Assembly: GCF_034259105.1 (NCBI RefSeq)
Contig: NZ_CP139478.1
Span: 720,001-784,000 of the forward strand
Length of the DNA stretch: 64,000 bases
DNA from: Limosilactobacillus reuteri
Lineage (GTDB): Bacteria; Bacillota; Bacilli; Lactobacillales; Lactobacillaceae
Direction of reading: 5' to 3'
Position numbers and translations under genes: made by a program. Positions 1-7,906 of this stretch are shown piece after piece (position 1 is the stretch's first letter; each line of letters starts with the position of its first letter). Under the pieces are notes generated by a model. That model was not told the origin of the DNA and did no database searches. It worked only from the letters and a program-made list of their open reading frames with translations.

Positions 1-1450
1 AACAGAACAACAAGCTGACCGCTTGTCGAGGATAGGTTTGGAAAACCGAAAGTACACAAGGGCGCGTAGTACCGGTTATGGTGAAGGTAAAGGTATGAGT
101 GTCACTATCCAAGACCTGGTCTTGGATCGCAATAACCTTAATCAGGCTTATTTGCGAGTTAAGAGAAATAAAGGAGCAGCAGGCGTTGACGATATGACAG
201 TCAATGACCTTCTGCCATATCTCAGAGAAAATAAGACGGAACTGATCGCTAGTTTGCGTGAGGGCAAGTATAAACCAGCTCCAGTCAAACGGGTAGAAAT
301 TCCGAAGCCTAATGGTGGAGTAAGAAGACTTGGAATACCAACGGTGGTGGACCGAATGGTTCAACAAGCTGTAGCCCAAATTCTTACGCCTATCTTTGAG
401 CGTATTTTCTCTGATAATAGCTTTGGCTTCCGTCCCCACCGTGGGGCCCATGACGCTATTTCAAAAGTAGTAGATCTTTATAATCAAGGTTATCGAAGAG
501 TTGTCGACTTAGACCTAAAAGCCTATTTTGATAACGTTAATCATGACTTGATGATTAAGTATCTCCAACAATATATTGATGACCCATGGACACTAAGACT
601 CATTCGTAAGTTTCTAACTAGCGGAGTCTTAGACCATGGGCTTTTCGCTAAGAGTGAAAAAGGAACCCCACAAGGAGGGCCATTGTCACCACTACTGGCG
701 AACATCTATCTAAATGAGTTGGACGAAGAGTTGACTAGACGTGGTCACCACTTTGTGCGCTATGCGGATGATTGTAACATCTATGTTAAAAGTCAACGAG
801 CCGGAGAACGAGTAATGCGAAGCATTACCCAGTTTCTAGAAAAGCGCTTGAAAGTTAAAGTGAACCCAGATAAAACCAAAGTCGGTAGCCCGCTACGGTT
901 GAAGTTTCTTGGCTTTTCGTTGGGTGTAGACCACAATGGGGCCTACGCCCGTCCAGCTAAACAATCGCAACAACGAGTAAAGAAAGCACTGAAGTTATTA
1001 ACTAAACGTAATCGTGGAATATCTCTGACAAGAATGTTTGAAGAAATTCATTGAAAAATGCGTGGGTGGCTTCAGTACTACTCAATTGGGAAACTAACTA
1101 ACTTTATTCAACGCCTTGACAAGTGGTTGAGGGTCCGAATAAGGCAGTATATTTGGAAGCAATGGAAAAAGTTTAAAACTAAGGTAACTAACTTACAGAA
1201 GTTGGGGCTGCCCCAGCATGATGCATATGTCTTCGCTAGTACCCGAAAGGGCTACTGGCGAACTGCACATAGTAAGACCTTGAGCTATTCTCTAACTAAT
1301 AGAAAACTGGAACAACTCGGACTTATGAATATGTCCAAGACGCTCCAGTCAATTCAATGTGATTAAGTTGTCGAACCGCCGTATACGGAACCGTACGTAC
1401 GGTGGTGTGAGAGGTCGATAATTGAACTAATCAATTATCTCCTACTCGAT
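1..1450 (+). mobile_element. Group IIC intron, copy 1 (5' part outside window)
   Basis: This is the 3' portion of a group II intron. Its first base matches base 11407 of the complete copy at 10947-12856, and the match runs without indels to base 1450. Domain V near 1374-1407 has the CGC triad paired with GTG, a tetraloop stem and a two-base CG bulge. Domain VI follows and can fold with a bulged branch-point A at 1444. The CGC triad and an encoded protein without an endonuclease domain point to class IIC. The 5' exon and 5' ribozyme domains lie outside the window. The 3' exon starts at 1451 and is only 44 bp long before the IS66 end. Confidence 0.9.
23..1366 (+). pseudogene. ltrA: Group II intron reverse transcriptase/maturase, interrupted by a stop
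   Basis: The gene encodes the intron reverse transcriptase/maturase that helps the RNA fold and copies it into DNA. The reading frame probably begins upstream of the window. It is cut by TGA at 1052-1054, where the intact copy has CGA, a C-to-T transition. The stop removes the thumb and maturase region, about the last 100 residues, which continue in frame at 1058-1366. The polymerase motif is the usual YADD (codons around 761-772). The QGGPLSPLL and RHFVRYADDC-type blocks resemble class C intron reverse transcriptases such as GsI-IIC. No HNH endonuclease domain is visible. The truncated product is unlikely to act as a maturase on its own. Confidence 0.9.
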
Positions 1451-1579
1451 TATGTCTGGTATGAATTTAGCTAGGCAGTAACAGTACAACAATGGTAAGC
1501 AGTCAATAACAACACGTCTAGCTCTAGCTACCCCGGATCTCCTATACTGAGACTATCATCAGTAAGGAGATTTTTATGT

Positions 1580-1768
1580 ATGACAGAACAAAATGAAATT
1601 ATTACCCCGGTCTTCAAAAATAAAGCAAGTGATTTTAAGAAGCACGTTTTTACGGCACGCCCTGCCGTAAAAATCAATGTAAATGAAGTCGAATTAACTA
1701 TTTTTAAGGGAACTAATTCTATTTTGGCCTCAGATATCGCTAAAGTGGTTATTCGTTATGCTCGTTAA
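1580..1768 (+). CDS. tnpA: IS66 accessory protein TnpA-like, short
   Basis: This 62-residue product sits in the tnpA position of the IS66 element. AAGGAG precedes the ATG by about 11 bases, and an out-of-frame ATG lies 4 bases upstream. Its end overlaps the start of tnpB by 11 bases, a usual IS66 arrangement that suggests translational coupling. It is shorter than typical TnpA proteins of about 100 or more residues, and no helix-turn-helix is obvious. The function is inferred from position. Confidence 0.6.
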   Translation: MTEQNEIITPVFKNKASDFKKHVFTARPAVKINVNEVELTIFKGTNSILASDIAKVVIRYAR

Positions 1769-2114
1769 TTGGCATGATCCAGATCATATCTATTTAGTCT
1801 GCGGAAAAACCGACATGCGAAAGGGCATTGATGGGCTCGTAATGGTGATTGCCGAAAACTATGGATTAGAATTATATAGCAATTCGCTTTTCTTATTTTG
1901 CGGTGGACGGAATGATCGCTTTAAAGGATTGTTTTGGGATGGCGAGGGCTTTATTATGCTCTATAAACGGTTTGAAAATGGCCACCTTAGTTGGCCGAGA
2001 AACAGTAATGAAGCCAAAGAATTATCTGCTCAACAGCTCGACTGGTTATTGCAAGGACTGAACCCATTACCAATTCGTAAAATTCAAGCTGTTCGACCGG
2101 GAAGTTTTTATTGA
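1758..2114 (+). CDS. tnpB: IS66 family accessory protein TnpB
   Basis: This 118-residue protein has the signature block of IS66 Orf2/TnpB proteins: GKTDMRKGIDGL near residues 17-28, then an FCGGRNDRFKGLFWDGEGF-like stretch and YKRFENG. TnpB is needed for IS66 transposition, but its biochemical role is not settled. The length is normal for the family. It overlaps tnpA, and the downstream tnpC has lost its 5' half, so the protein probably has no working partner from this copy. Confidence 0.9.
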   Translation: MLVNWHDPDHIYLVCGKTDMRKGIDGLVMVIAENYGLELYSNSLFLFCGGRNDRFKGLFWDGEGFIMLYKRFENGHLSWPRNSNEAKELSAQQLDWLLQGLNPLPIRKIQAVRPGSFY

Positions 2115-2159
2115 GTTACCTCTATTTAAAAGAAGAGGCCGGGAAAAAACTCCTAGTTG

Positions 2160-2293
2160 AAAATAAAAATCCGTACAATGAATTCTACAAAGATTCATTG
2201 TACGGATTTTTATGTACACAGGAAATCGTTCCTGATATAATGTAATTACCCCTAAAAACAAACAAAGAGGAGCGATTTTCATGTATCGCCGTT
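2160..2293 (+). other. Foreign insertion-sequence-like fragment with hairpin and truncated gene start
   Basis: This stretch does not look like the tnpB-tnpC junction of an IS66 element. It contains an inverted repeat of about 18 bp centred near 2183 (ATCCGTACAATGAAT and its complement). A TATAAT-like box lies near 2236, then GAGGAG, then ATG TAT CGC CGT, where IS30 begins. It reads as the promoter and first codons of another gene, cut off by the IS30. A simple origin is a fragment of a different insertion sequence joined here by deletion or IS30-IS30 recombination. The parent gene was not recognised. Confidence 0.5.
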
Positions 2294-3352
2294 TGTAAAA
2301 TTAAGTTAGAAAAATAGAAAAGCCATTTGTGGTAGACTTTTGAATACCCCTAAACAAAAGAAAGGAAACCACAAATGACTTACACCCATCTTACCACAAA
2401 CGAGCTGACAATCATCGCCCATTCTTTCGTGCAAAAGCTTAAAGCGTACCGAGTGGCCCAAATGATCAAACGTTGCGCCGAAACCGTTTATTGCGTTTAT
2501 CGTTACCTGGAAACCGGTGCCTCAATTGCTGATTATCAAGATCACTATATGCGCAATAAGCAACGTTGTGGCCGAAAACGTACTCAGTTGTCACTGGCTG
2601 AACTCACTTATATCAACGACAAAATTGCCCAGGGGTGGACGCCTGATACCATTATTGGGCGCGCTGAGCGCCCAATTAGTTGTAACCGGCGAACTCTTTA
2701 CCGGATGTTTGAACGTGGCCAGTTCGGCTTCGATGTCCGTTCCTTGCCGATGCGAGGTAAGCGGCACCCGAATGGCTATGTCGAGCGCCGTGGGAAGGCT
2801 GGCCAATTGGGGCGAAGTATTCACGAGCGTGCCAAGGACTTTCCGCACTATGCCACTGAATTTGGGCACCTTGAAGCTGATACCGTCCAAGGCAAAAAGC
2901 ACCAAGGGGCGGTAATGACCCTGACCGAACGCCAATCGAAGGTCGAAATTGTACTCAATGTGCACGAAAAGACGGCTGATGCGATTAACCAACACTTAAG
3001 TCAGTGGCTTCGGAAATTCCCGCGGCACTTCTTCAAATCGATTACCTTTGACAACGGAAAAGAATTCGCCGGCTGGCGCGAGATTGCCAATCAATTTGAC
3101 CTTCACACTTACTTTGCCGAGGTTGGTGCTCCCAATCAACGAGGGCTGAACGAAAACAACAACGGTCTTTTACGCCGGGATGGCTTAACGAAACAGCTAG
3201 ATTTCCGCAATCTTCCTGATGAATTGGTAACCCAACTGATGAGTAAGCGAAATAACCTGCCCCGTAAATCACTAGGCTATCGAACTCCATATGAAGTATT
3301 CATGTCTTACGTCACTGATGAGCAACTATTTTCTTTCTAACTTAAATTGACA
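2294..3352 (+). mobile_element. IS30-family element, copy 1
   Basis: This is a complete 1059-bp element bounded by imperfect inverted repeats, TGTAAAATTAAGTTAGAAA on the left and TGTCAATTTAAGTTAGAAA on the complement of the right end. It has the same length as copy 2 at 53519-54577. The outer bases are TCGCCGTT on the left and TTTCGGGA on the right, which fits a TT duplication within a CCGTTTCGG core. It splits the IS66 element. Confidence 0.92.
2375..3340 (+). CDS. IS30 family transposase
   Basis: This 321-residue DDE transposase cuts and joins the ends of its own element. The N-terminal 60 residues form the helix-turn-helix DNA-binding region. The catalytic acidic residues lie in HLEADTVQG, ITFDNGKEFAG and NENNNGLLRRDG. 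The start is an ATG behind AAAGGAAACC. It differs from copy 2 by one residue that I can see: Cys40 here is Arg in copy 2 (TGC versus CGC), inside the DNA-binding region. The frame is complete, so it may be active. Confidence 0.93.
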   Translation: MTYTHLTTNELTIIAHSFVQKLKAYRVAQMIKRCAETVYCVYRYLETGASIADYQDHYMRNKQRCGRKRTQLSLAELTYINDKIAQGWTPDTIIGRAERPISCNRRTLYRMFERGQFGFDVRSLPMRGKRHPNGYVERRGKAGQLGRSIHERAKDFPHYATEFGHLEADTVQGKKHQGAVMTLTERQSKVEIVLNVHEKTADAINQHLSQWLRKFPRHFFKSITFDNGKEFAGWREIANQFDLHTYFAEVGAPNQRGLNENNNGLLRRDGLTKQLDFRNLPDELVTQLMSKRNNLPRKSLGYRTPYEVFMSYVTDEQLFSF

Positions 3353-4192
3353 TTTCGGGAAAGATTAGTCAAAAAAGAACCGGTAATTCATATGGATGAA
3401 ACACCATTTAAAGTAATTGCTGAATCTAATGGAAATGGCTATTTTTGGGTAACGCGATCAACGAAAGAATTCAGTAAACATCAAATTACCATGTTTCATT
3501 ACTATAATACCCGAGCTGGCAAAACTGTTGGACAAATTCTTGGTCAGCAATATAGTGGAGTTATTATGTGTGATGGCTATGGCGGATATAGTGATCGATT
3601 ATATCCTCAAGCAAAGTTCGGGTCATGTTTAGTTCATATTCGACGTGAATTTTACCGCATTACATGTTTATTGAAAAAGGAACAATTGAAGAATTCCAAA
3701 GCATACCAAGTTTTACAACTAATGCGACCAGTTTTTCACGAAGAGAAACAATTAGCATATCACACTCATAAGGAAAAGCTAGTGCAACGTCGGTTGCACG
3801 TAAAACCCTTGATGGATAAGTTCTATGCCTATTTAGAAAACATTAACTTTCCTCAAGGACGTTTAAGAGCCGCCATTAACAATGCTTTAAAGTTAAAAAC
3901 ACGAGTGTATCGAATTTTTGAAGATGGCCGAGTACCATTAACAAATAATCCTGTTGAACGAGCGATTCGTCCATCAACTCTTATTCGAAAGAATAGCTTA
4001 TTTGCGAAAAGTACTGCCGGAGCTCAGGCAAATGCCATTTTCTATACTTTGGTGGCAACTGCAAACCAGAACCATTTAAATATCTACAAATACTTTAAGT
4101 ATCTTTTTGATCACTTACCAAACCGCAAGGACGAAGGACTTGAGGCTTATTTACCATGGTCAAAAGAAGTCCAAACAGAATGCCATAAATAA
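3353..4192 (+). pseudogene. tnpC: IS66 transposase TnpC, N-terminal half missing
   Basis: About 280 C-terminal residues of the IS66 DDE transposase remain, where a full TnpC has about 500. The three catalytic positions appear to be present: VIHMDET, VIMCDGYGGY and NNPVERAIRP. The reading frame starts at the IS30 junction with FRERLVKKEP, so there is no native start codon. The zinc-finger and leucine-rich N-terminal regions are lost. A strong hairpin follows directly after the stop. Confidence 0.9.
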
Positions 4193-4234
4193 AAACAGGG
4201 TCATGGATTACCACTTTCGGTAGCTCATGACCCT
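4193..4234 (+). terminator. Terminator at the end of IS66 tnpC
   Basis: A long inverted repeat (AAAACAGGGTCATG and its complement) is followed by a run of T. It would end transcription inside the IS66 right end, just before the terminal repeat. Confidence 0.8.
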
Positions 4235-4299
4235 GTTTTTTTCAATCCGTACTGTTATTGACTGCTTACTCTTTTTTGATTAATGTCTTTAGACCTAGT

Positions 4300-4770
4300 T
4301 GAGTGCGTGAGCAGAGCGAATGCACGAAACAAAAAAACACCTGCTATGCGGGTGGGCGATAAAAATTATATAAAAAAGGCCTCTTTTGCCTTAAGATATA
4401 GGTGTTCAAGCCAAAATCAATAAGGGAAAAGAGATTATATAAATATGGCTAATAAATTAAATAGCTTAGCCCATACGAAGTGGTTATGTAAGTATCACAT
4501 CGTACTCATACCAAAGTATAGGCGTAAAGCGATTTTTAATCAATACCGAAGAGACCTAAGAGATTATATTCGTTTGTTGTACAAATATAAGGGAGTAGAA
4601 ATAATTGAAGGTCATATGATGCCAGATCATGTGCACTTGGTAGTAAGTATTCCGCTGAAGCTAAGTGTATCGCAGTTTAGGGGGATACTTAAAAGGGAAA
4701 AGTGCATTAATGATGTTTGATCGACATGCAAACTTAAAATACAAATATGGAAACCGACATTTTTGGACTG
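4300..4770 (+). mobile_element. IS200/IS605-family remnant
   Basis: The left part (4340-4400) holds small hairpins (CACC..GGGTG and AAGGC..GCCTT) of the kind found in the subterminal ends of IS200/IS605 elements. They are followed by a broken tnpA. The element stops abruptly near 4768, where an IS1182-like fragment begins on the other strand. No right end was found. Confidence 0.65.
4445..4770 (+). pseudogene. tnpA: IS200/IS605 transposase TnpA, frameshifted and truncated
   Basis: The first 78 or so residues match the small single-strand HUH/Y1 transposase: KYHIVLIPKYRRK near the N-terminus and the HUH motif in MPDHVHLVVSIP. After SVSQF the frame is lost. Stop-free coding continues in a shifted frame as GYLKGKSALMMFDRH then GNRHFW, up to about 4770. 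The helix with the catalytic tyrosine should follow there, and it is absent. The gene is therefore both frameshifted and truncated, and cannot encode a working transposase. Confidence 0.88.
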
Positions 4771-5109
4771 TAGGACTAATTTCAAAAGCATTCTCGGATC
4801 ATATTCACGTGGTCGTCCCATAATATTAGGTTTAGAAATTGCCAAGCTTTCGATCAGTTGATGGATGTAATAAGCTGGATGATTTTCTTCAGGTTGATAG
4901 TCAGTTGCTATAGCCAAACTAAGTTGATTAATGTTATAATTACTTTGCATTATATGTATATCCTTTTGAGGGTATTGAAGGCATCGAGGGTCAGTCGATG
5001 TCTTTTTTCTTTTATCAATATATCTATATTTTAAAGGAAAACGGAGCTGAATGAAATCCAAAAATTTCATCCAACTCCGTTTATTATTAGGGACTTATGT
5101 CACAGCCCC
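4770..5109 (-). pseudogene. IS1182-like transposase, 5' remnant
   Basis: On the minus strand an ATG at 4950 opens a frame starting MQSNYNINQLSLAIATDY and running to GRPREYDPRMLLKLVL. This resembles the N-terminus of IS1182/IS5-like transposases of lactobacilli. It breaks off near 4770 against the IS200 remnant, so about 60 of some 500 residues remain. Upstream, 5039-5082 forms a long hairpin, and GGGGCTGTGACATAAG (complement of 5094-5109) is probably the terminal inverted repeat of the element. The family call comes from recognition of the N-terminal pattern. Confidence 0.6.
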
Positions 5110-5203
5110 ATTGTTACTTGCGGGGGCTCTCAGAAGCTAACTTTCGCGTCGAAAAACGAAGTAACGGGTGCTTCCTGGCTCACTCCCACTGTCGGTATTT
5201 AAT

Positions 5204-6232
5204 TTATTTCCACTTCATTACACATACTGGTTCTGGACAACTGACATCCTTTTGAAGAAGGGTTAACTTACCAGTTGATGGATTTCGTTTATAAAGCGTA
5301 AGGTTATTAGAGTTCTGATTTGAAGCTAAAAGATAATTTTCATCTTGATTTAGATTGAAATCGCGTGGAAAATCTCCTTCAGTTGAAATTGATTGGATAT
5401 GTTTAACGGTAAAATCTGGTTGGATTTCAAAGACGGCAATAGTGTTTTCACCACGATTTGAAGTATAGACAAATTTACCATCATTTGAGATCCGAATAGC
5501 CGCTGCTCCATTGTGAGCTGTCCAGTCTGCAGGAATTGTCTTGATGGTTTGAAGGTGCTTAAACGATGCATCCTTACTATTATACTTTAGTACTTCCAGT
5601 TTACTGCTTAGTTCACCTAAAAGATAAGCATAATTGCCATTTGGATGGAAAGCTATATGACGGGTACCAAAGCCATCTTCACACTTATAGCGAGAGACAG
5701 CAGTTAATTTACCATCATCAGAGACGTTGTAAACCACAACAAGGTCCATTCCTAAGTCACATACAACTAGACGATTATCAGGAGTTAGGTCGGCATAATG
5801 AACATGTGGAGCCTCTTGTTCAGGCTCGGGACCAGTTGCTCCTTCATGAAGGACCGAATCGGTTTGTGTCAACGTTCCATCTTCGTTGATCTTAAAAACA
5901 TCTATTTTTGCTGTATGATAATTAGCACTGAATAATAAATGCCGTTTGTCATCAACGCCTACATATGCAGGAGGAGCACCGGCAGCTAAGACATCGCTTA
6001 GCATCTTAGCGTTATCGTCACTTAATGAGTAAGAAGCAACTCCTCCTTTATCATCTACTTGTTTAATTGCGTAAATACGACCATCTTGACCAACTTGTAA
6101 GTAAGCTGGCTTTTGAGATGGAATTGCTAATTCAACATTCGTTATTTTTTCTTGATCAGTATCGAGGGTAACTTTGTAGATCCCTTTACTTGTTTTTTTG
6201 GTATATGTTCCAATTAGAAATTGTTCAATCAA
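5204..6232 (-). CDS. pgl: 6-phosphogluconolactonase (lactonase beta-propeller family)
   Basis: This 342-residue protein belongs to the seven-bladed propeller lactonase family (YbhE/YkgB type), not the NagB-like lactonases. It would hydrolyse 6-phosphogluconolactone in the oxidative branch of the phosphoketolase/pentose phosphate route, which is central in a heterofermenter. Propeller-type repeats run through the protein, for example FIGTYTKKTSKGIY at the N-terminus and the TRHIAFHPNGNYAYLL, VYTSNRGENTIAVF and NYLLASNQNSNNL blades. The start is TTG at 6232 behind AGGAGG with an 8-base spacer. It is transcribed towards the mobile cluster. Confidence 0.85.
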   Translation of the reverse strand: MIEQFLIGTYTKKTSKGIYKVTLDTDQEKITNVELAIPSQKPAYLQVGQDGRIYAIKQVDDKGGVASYSLSDDNAKMLSDVLAAGAPPAYVGVDDKRHLLFSANYHTAKIDVFKINEDGTLTQTDSVLHEGATGPEPEQEAPHVHYADLTPDNRLVVCDLGMDLVVVYNVSDDGKLTAVSRYKCEDGFGTRHIAFHPNGNYAYLLGELSSKLEVLKYNSKDASFKHLQTIKTIPADWTAHNGAAAIRISNDGKFVYTSNRGENTIAVFEIQPDFTVKHIQSISTEGDFPRDFNLNQDENYLLASNQNSNNLTLYKRNPSTGKLTLLQKDVSCPEPVCVMKWK

Positions 6233-6346
6233 GGCAATTTCCTCCTTTTTGAAAATGCTTACCTATATAATAGCAATTTGCCCATCGTAATTCTAGCTGT
6301 GATACACTGTTATTAGTAATTTTTAGTTCTTAATGGAGGAGAAAAG

Positions 6347-7204
6347 TTGAAAAAAGTTGAACGTCAACGAGAAATGGTAAAAAATAATCTTGCCCTTTTT
6401 CAATGTCCTGTTTGTGAACAGCCAATGGAGAAAGTTGAAGGAAACAGTATTATTTGCGGAAATAACCACCGATTTGACTTTAATCGGCATGGTTATCTTC
6501 ACTTTCTCAATGGGGCTGCTAATACTGAATATGATCGATCAATGTTTGAATCTCGTCGCCAGTTATTAAATGCAGGACTCTTTAAGCCAATTATTGAAAA
6601 TGTCAGTAAATTATTACCTTCAAAACCTTTAAAGATCTTAGATGTAGGAACTGGAGAAGGAACTCCATTATTGCAATTAGAAACAATCCGTGCTAATTAT
6701 AATGATACGATGATTGGCTTTGATATTTCGAAACCAGGGATAACACTTGCTACTCAGTTACCGTTAAGGGCATTTTTTTGTGTAGCTGATTTACGTAAAT
6801 TACCTTTTAATGATGAGAGTTTTGATTGTATATTAGAGTTGTTTTCTCCATCTGATTATCAAGAGTTTAAACGGGTGCTAACGAAAGATGGGACCCTTAT
6901 TAAAGTAATTCCTAATGCTAACTACTTAGTCGAATTACGGCATCTCTTATATGAAACAGGAGAACGTAATTACCACTATGATAATTCACGAGTAATCGAG
7001 TTATTTAACCAACATTATCCTCATAGTAAAGTTGAAACGGTAACCTACCAATTTAGAATTCCAGACGGTTTACAACAGGCAATGCTGGAAATGACACCTT
7101 TACACTGGGGAGCAAACGCTAAAAGATTATCTAAAGAAGAATTAACCCAATTAAAAACAATTACGGTGGATGTCAGCTTATTAATTGCGAAAAAAGCTAA
7201 TTAA
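6347..7204 (+). CDS. rlmA: 23S rRNA (guanine-N1)-methyltransferase RlmA
   Basis: This 285-residue methyltransferase modifies a guanine N1 in domain II of 23S rRNA (G748 in Gram-positive RlmA(II)/TlrB, G745 in E. coli). An N-terminal zinc site is visible as Cys20, Cys23, Cys37 and His41. The SAM-binding motif ILDVGTGEGTPL lies near residue 96, followed by IGFDISKPG. The start is TTG at 6347, preceded by GGAGGA with a 6-base spacer. Which of the two guanines is methylated cannot be told from the sequence. It stands alone, divergent from pgl. Confidence 0.85.
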   Translation: MKKVERQREMVKNNLALFQCPVCEQPMEKVEGNSIICGNNHRFDFNRHGYLHFLNGAANTEYDRSMFESRRQLLNAGLFKPIIENVSKLLPSKPLKILDVGTGEGTPLLQLETIRANYNDTMIGFDISKPGITLATQLPLRAFFCVADLRKLPFNDESFDCILELFSPSDYQEFKRVLTKDGTLIKVIPNANYLVELRHLLYETGERNYHYDNSRVIELFNQHYPHSKVETVTYQFRIPDGLQQAMLEMTPLHWGANAKRLSKEELTQLKTITVDVSLLIAKKAN

Positions 7205-7239
7205 TTATTGCAACATTACTAAATTAGTGCTAAATTATT

Positions 7240-7352
7240 ATAAGAAATCGTTTGATAATTGACATCGAATATAAGTATTTCGTTGGTAATTATCAAGGAG
7301 TACTTCATTAAAGCAGCGTTTCGCCGTGCCCACACCGAGACCCTGCTTTTTT
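7240..7352 (+). ncRNA. Candidate structured RNA or leader before trmL
   Basis: Between rlmA and trmL, a 9-bp helix (TTGATAATT 7251-7259 with AATTATCAA 7291-7299) encloses a smaller CGAA/TTCG helix. Next comes a tall hairpin, AGCAGcGTTTCG with CGAGACcCTGCT and a 12-base loop CCGTGCCCACAC, then seven T (7316-7352). The last hairpin acts as a Rho-independent terminator 25 bases before the trmL ATG. The layout fits a small RNA gene or a transcription-attenuating leader. I could not assign it to a named family. Confidence 0.5.
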
Positions 7353-7375
7353 TATTTTATTAAGGAGATTTTATT

Positions 7376-7885
7376 ATGACAAACCATATTGTCTTGTTTG
7401 AACCATTATTTCCAGCGAATACAGGAAATATTGCACGAACTTGTGCGGGGACCAATACTGAATTACATTTAATTAAGCCATTAGGATTTTCAACTGATGA
7501 TAAGCATATGAAACGGGCTGGGTTAGATTACTGGGATAAAGTAAAGATCACGTATCATGAGGATTTGCCTTCATTTATGAAGACTATTCCTGATATTAAC
7601 CGTTTATATATTGTTTCTAAGTTTGCTACCCATGATTATAGTGATGTTGATTATACGGGTGAAGGAGATCATTATTTCCTATTTGGAAAAGAAACAACTG
7701 GCTTGCCCGAACGTTTTATGCAAAAATATCCAGAAAATGCTATCCGGATTCCACAAAATGATAATAATATTCGGGCCTTGAATTTATCGAATAGTGCAGC
7801 GATTATTATTTATGAGGCATTGCGGCAACAGAGTTTTCCTAATTTAGCCCGAGTTCATAAATATGAATTCGATAAATTAAAGTAA
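7376..7885 (+). CDS. trmL: tRNA (cytidine(34)-2'-O)-methyltransferase
   Basis: This 169-residue SPOUT-fold enzyme methylates the ribose of the wobble base in tRNA(Leu) species. The knot motifs are all present: NTGNIARTC near residue 16, FGKETTGLPE near residue 104, and IRIPQNDNNIRALNLSNSAA near residue 122. The length is normal for TrmL. The ATG follows AAGGAG. It may be controlled by the upstream terminator hairpin. ftsK follows after 21 bases, so the two could share a transcript. Confidence 0.9.
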   Translation: MTNHIVLFEPLFPANTGNIARTCAGTNTELHLIKPLGFSTDDKHMKRAGLDYWDKVKITYHEDLPSFMKTIPDINRLYIVSKFATHDYSDVDYTGEGDHYFLFGKETTGLPERFMQKYPENAIRIPQNDNNIRALNLSNSAAIIIYEALRQQSFPNLARVHKYEFDKLK

Positions 7886-7906
7886 CCTTAAGGAGGCAAT
7901 AATGCG

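Larger units (their letters stand above)
1495..4269 (+). mobile_element. IS66-family element, interrupted by IS30 and internally deleted
   Basis: Both ends carry the same 17-bp inverted repeat, GTAAGCAGTCAATAACA, at 1495-1511 and as its complement at 4253-4269. A GTAAG start is usual for the IS66 family. Inside are tnpA, tnpB and the C-terminal part of tnpC. A complete IS30 element lies at 2294-3352. The expected N-terminal half of tnpC is missing, and 2160-2293 looks foreign. The 8 bases outside each end differ (CAACAATG and TCTTTTTT), so no target duplication survives. The element is probably immobile on its own. Confidence 0.85.

Noticed and set aside
1487..4277. An 8-bp target duplication expected around the IS66 element.
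   Set aside because: The flanking octamers CAACAATG and TCTTTTTT differ, so none can be claimed.
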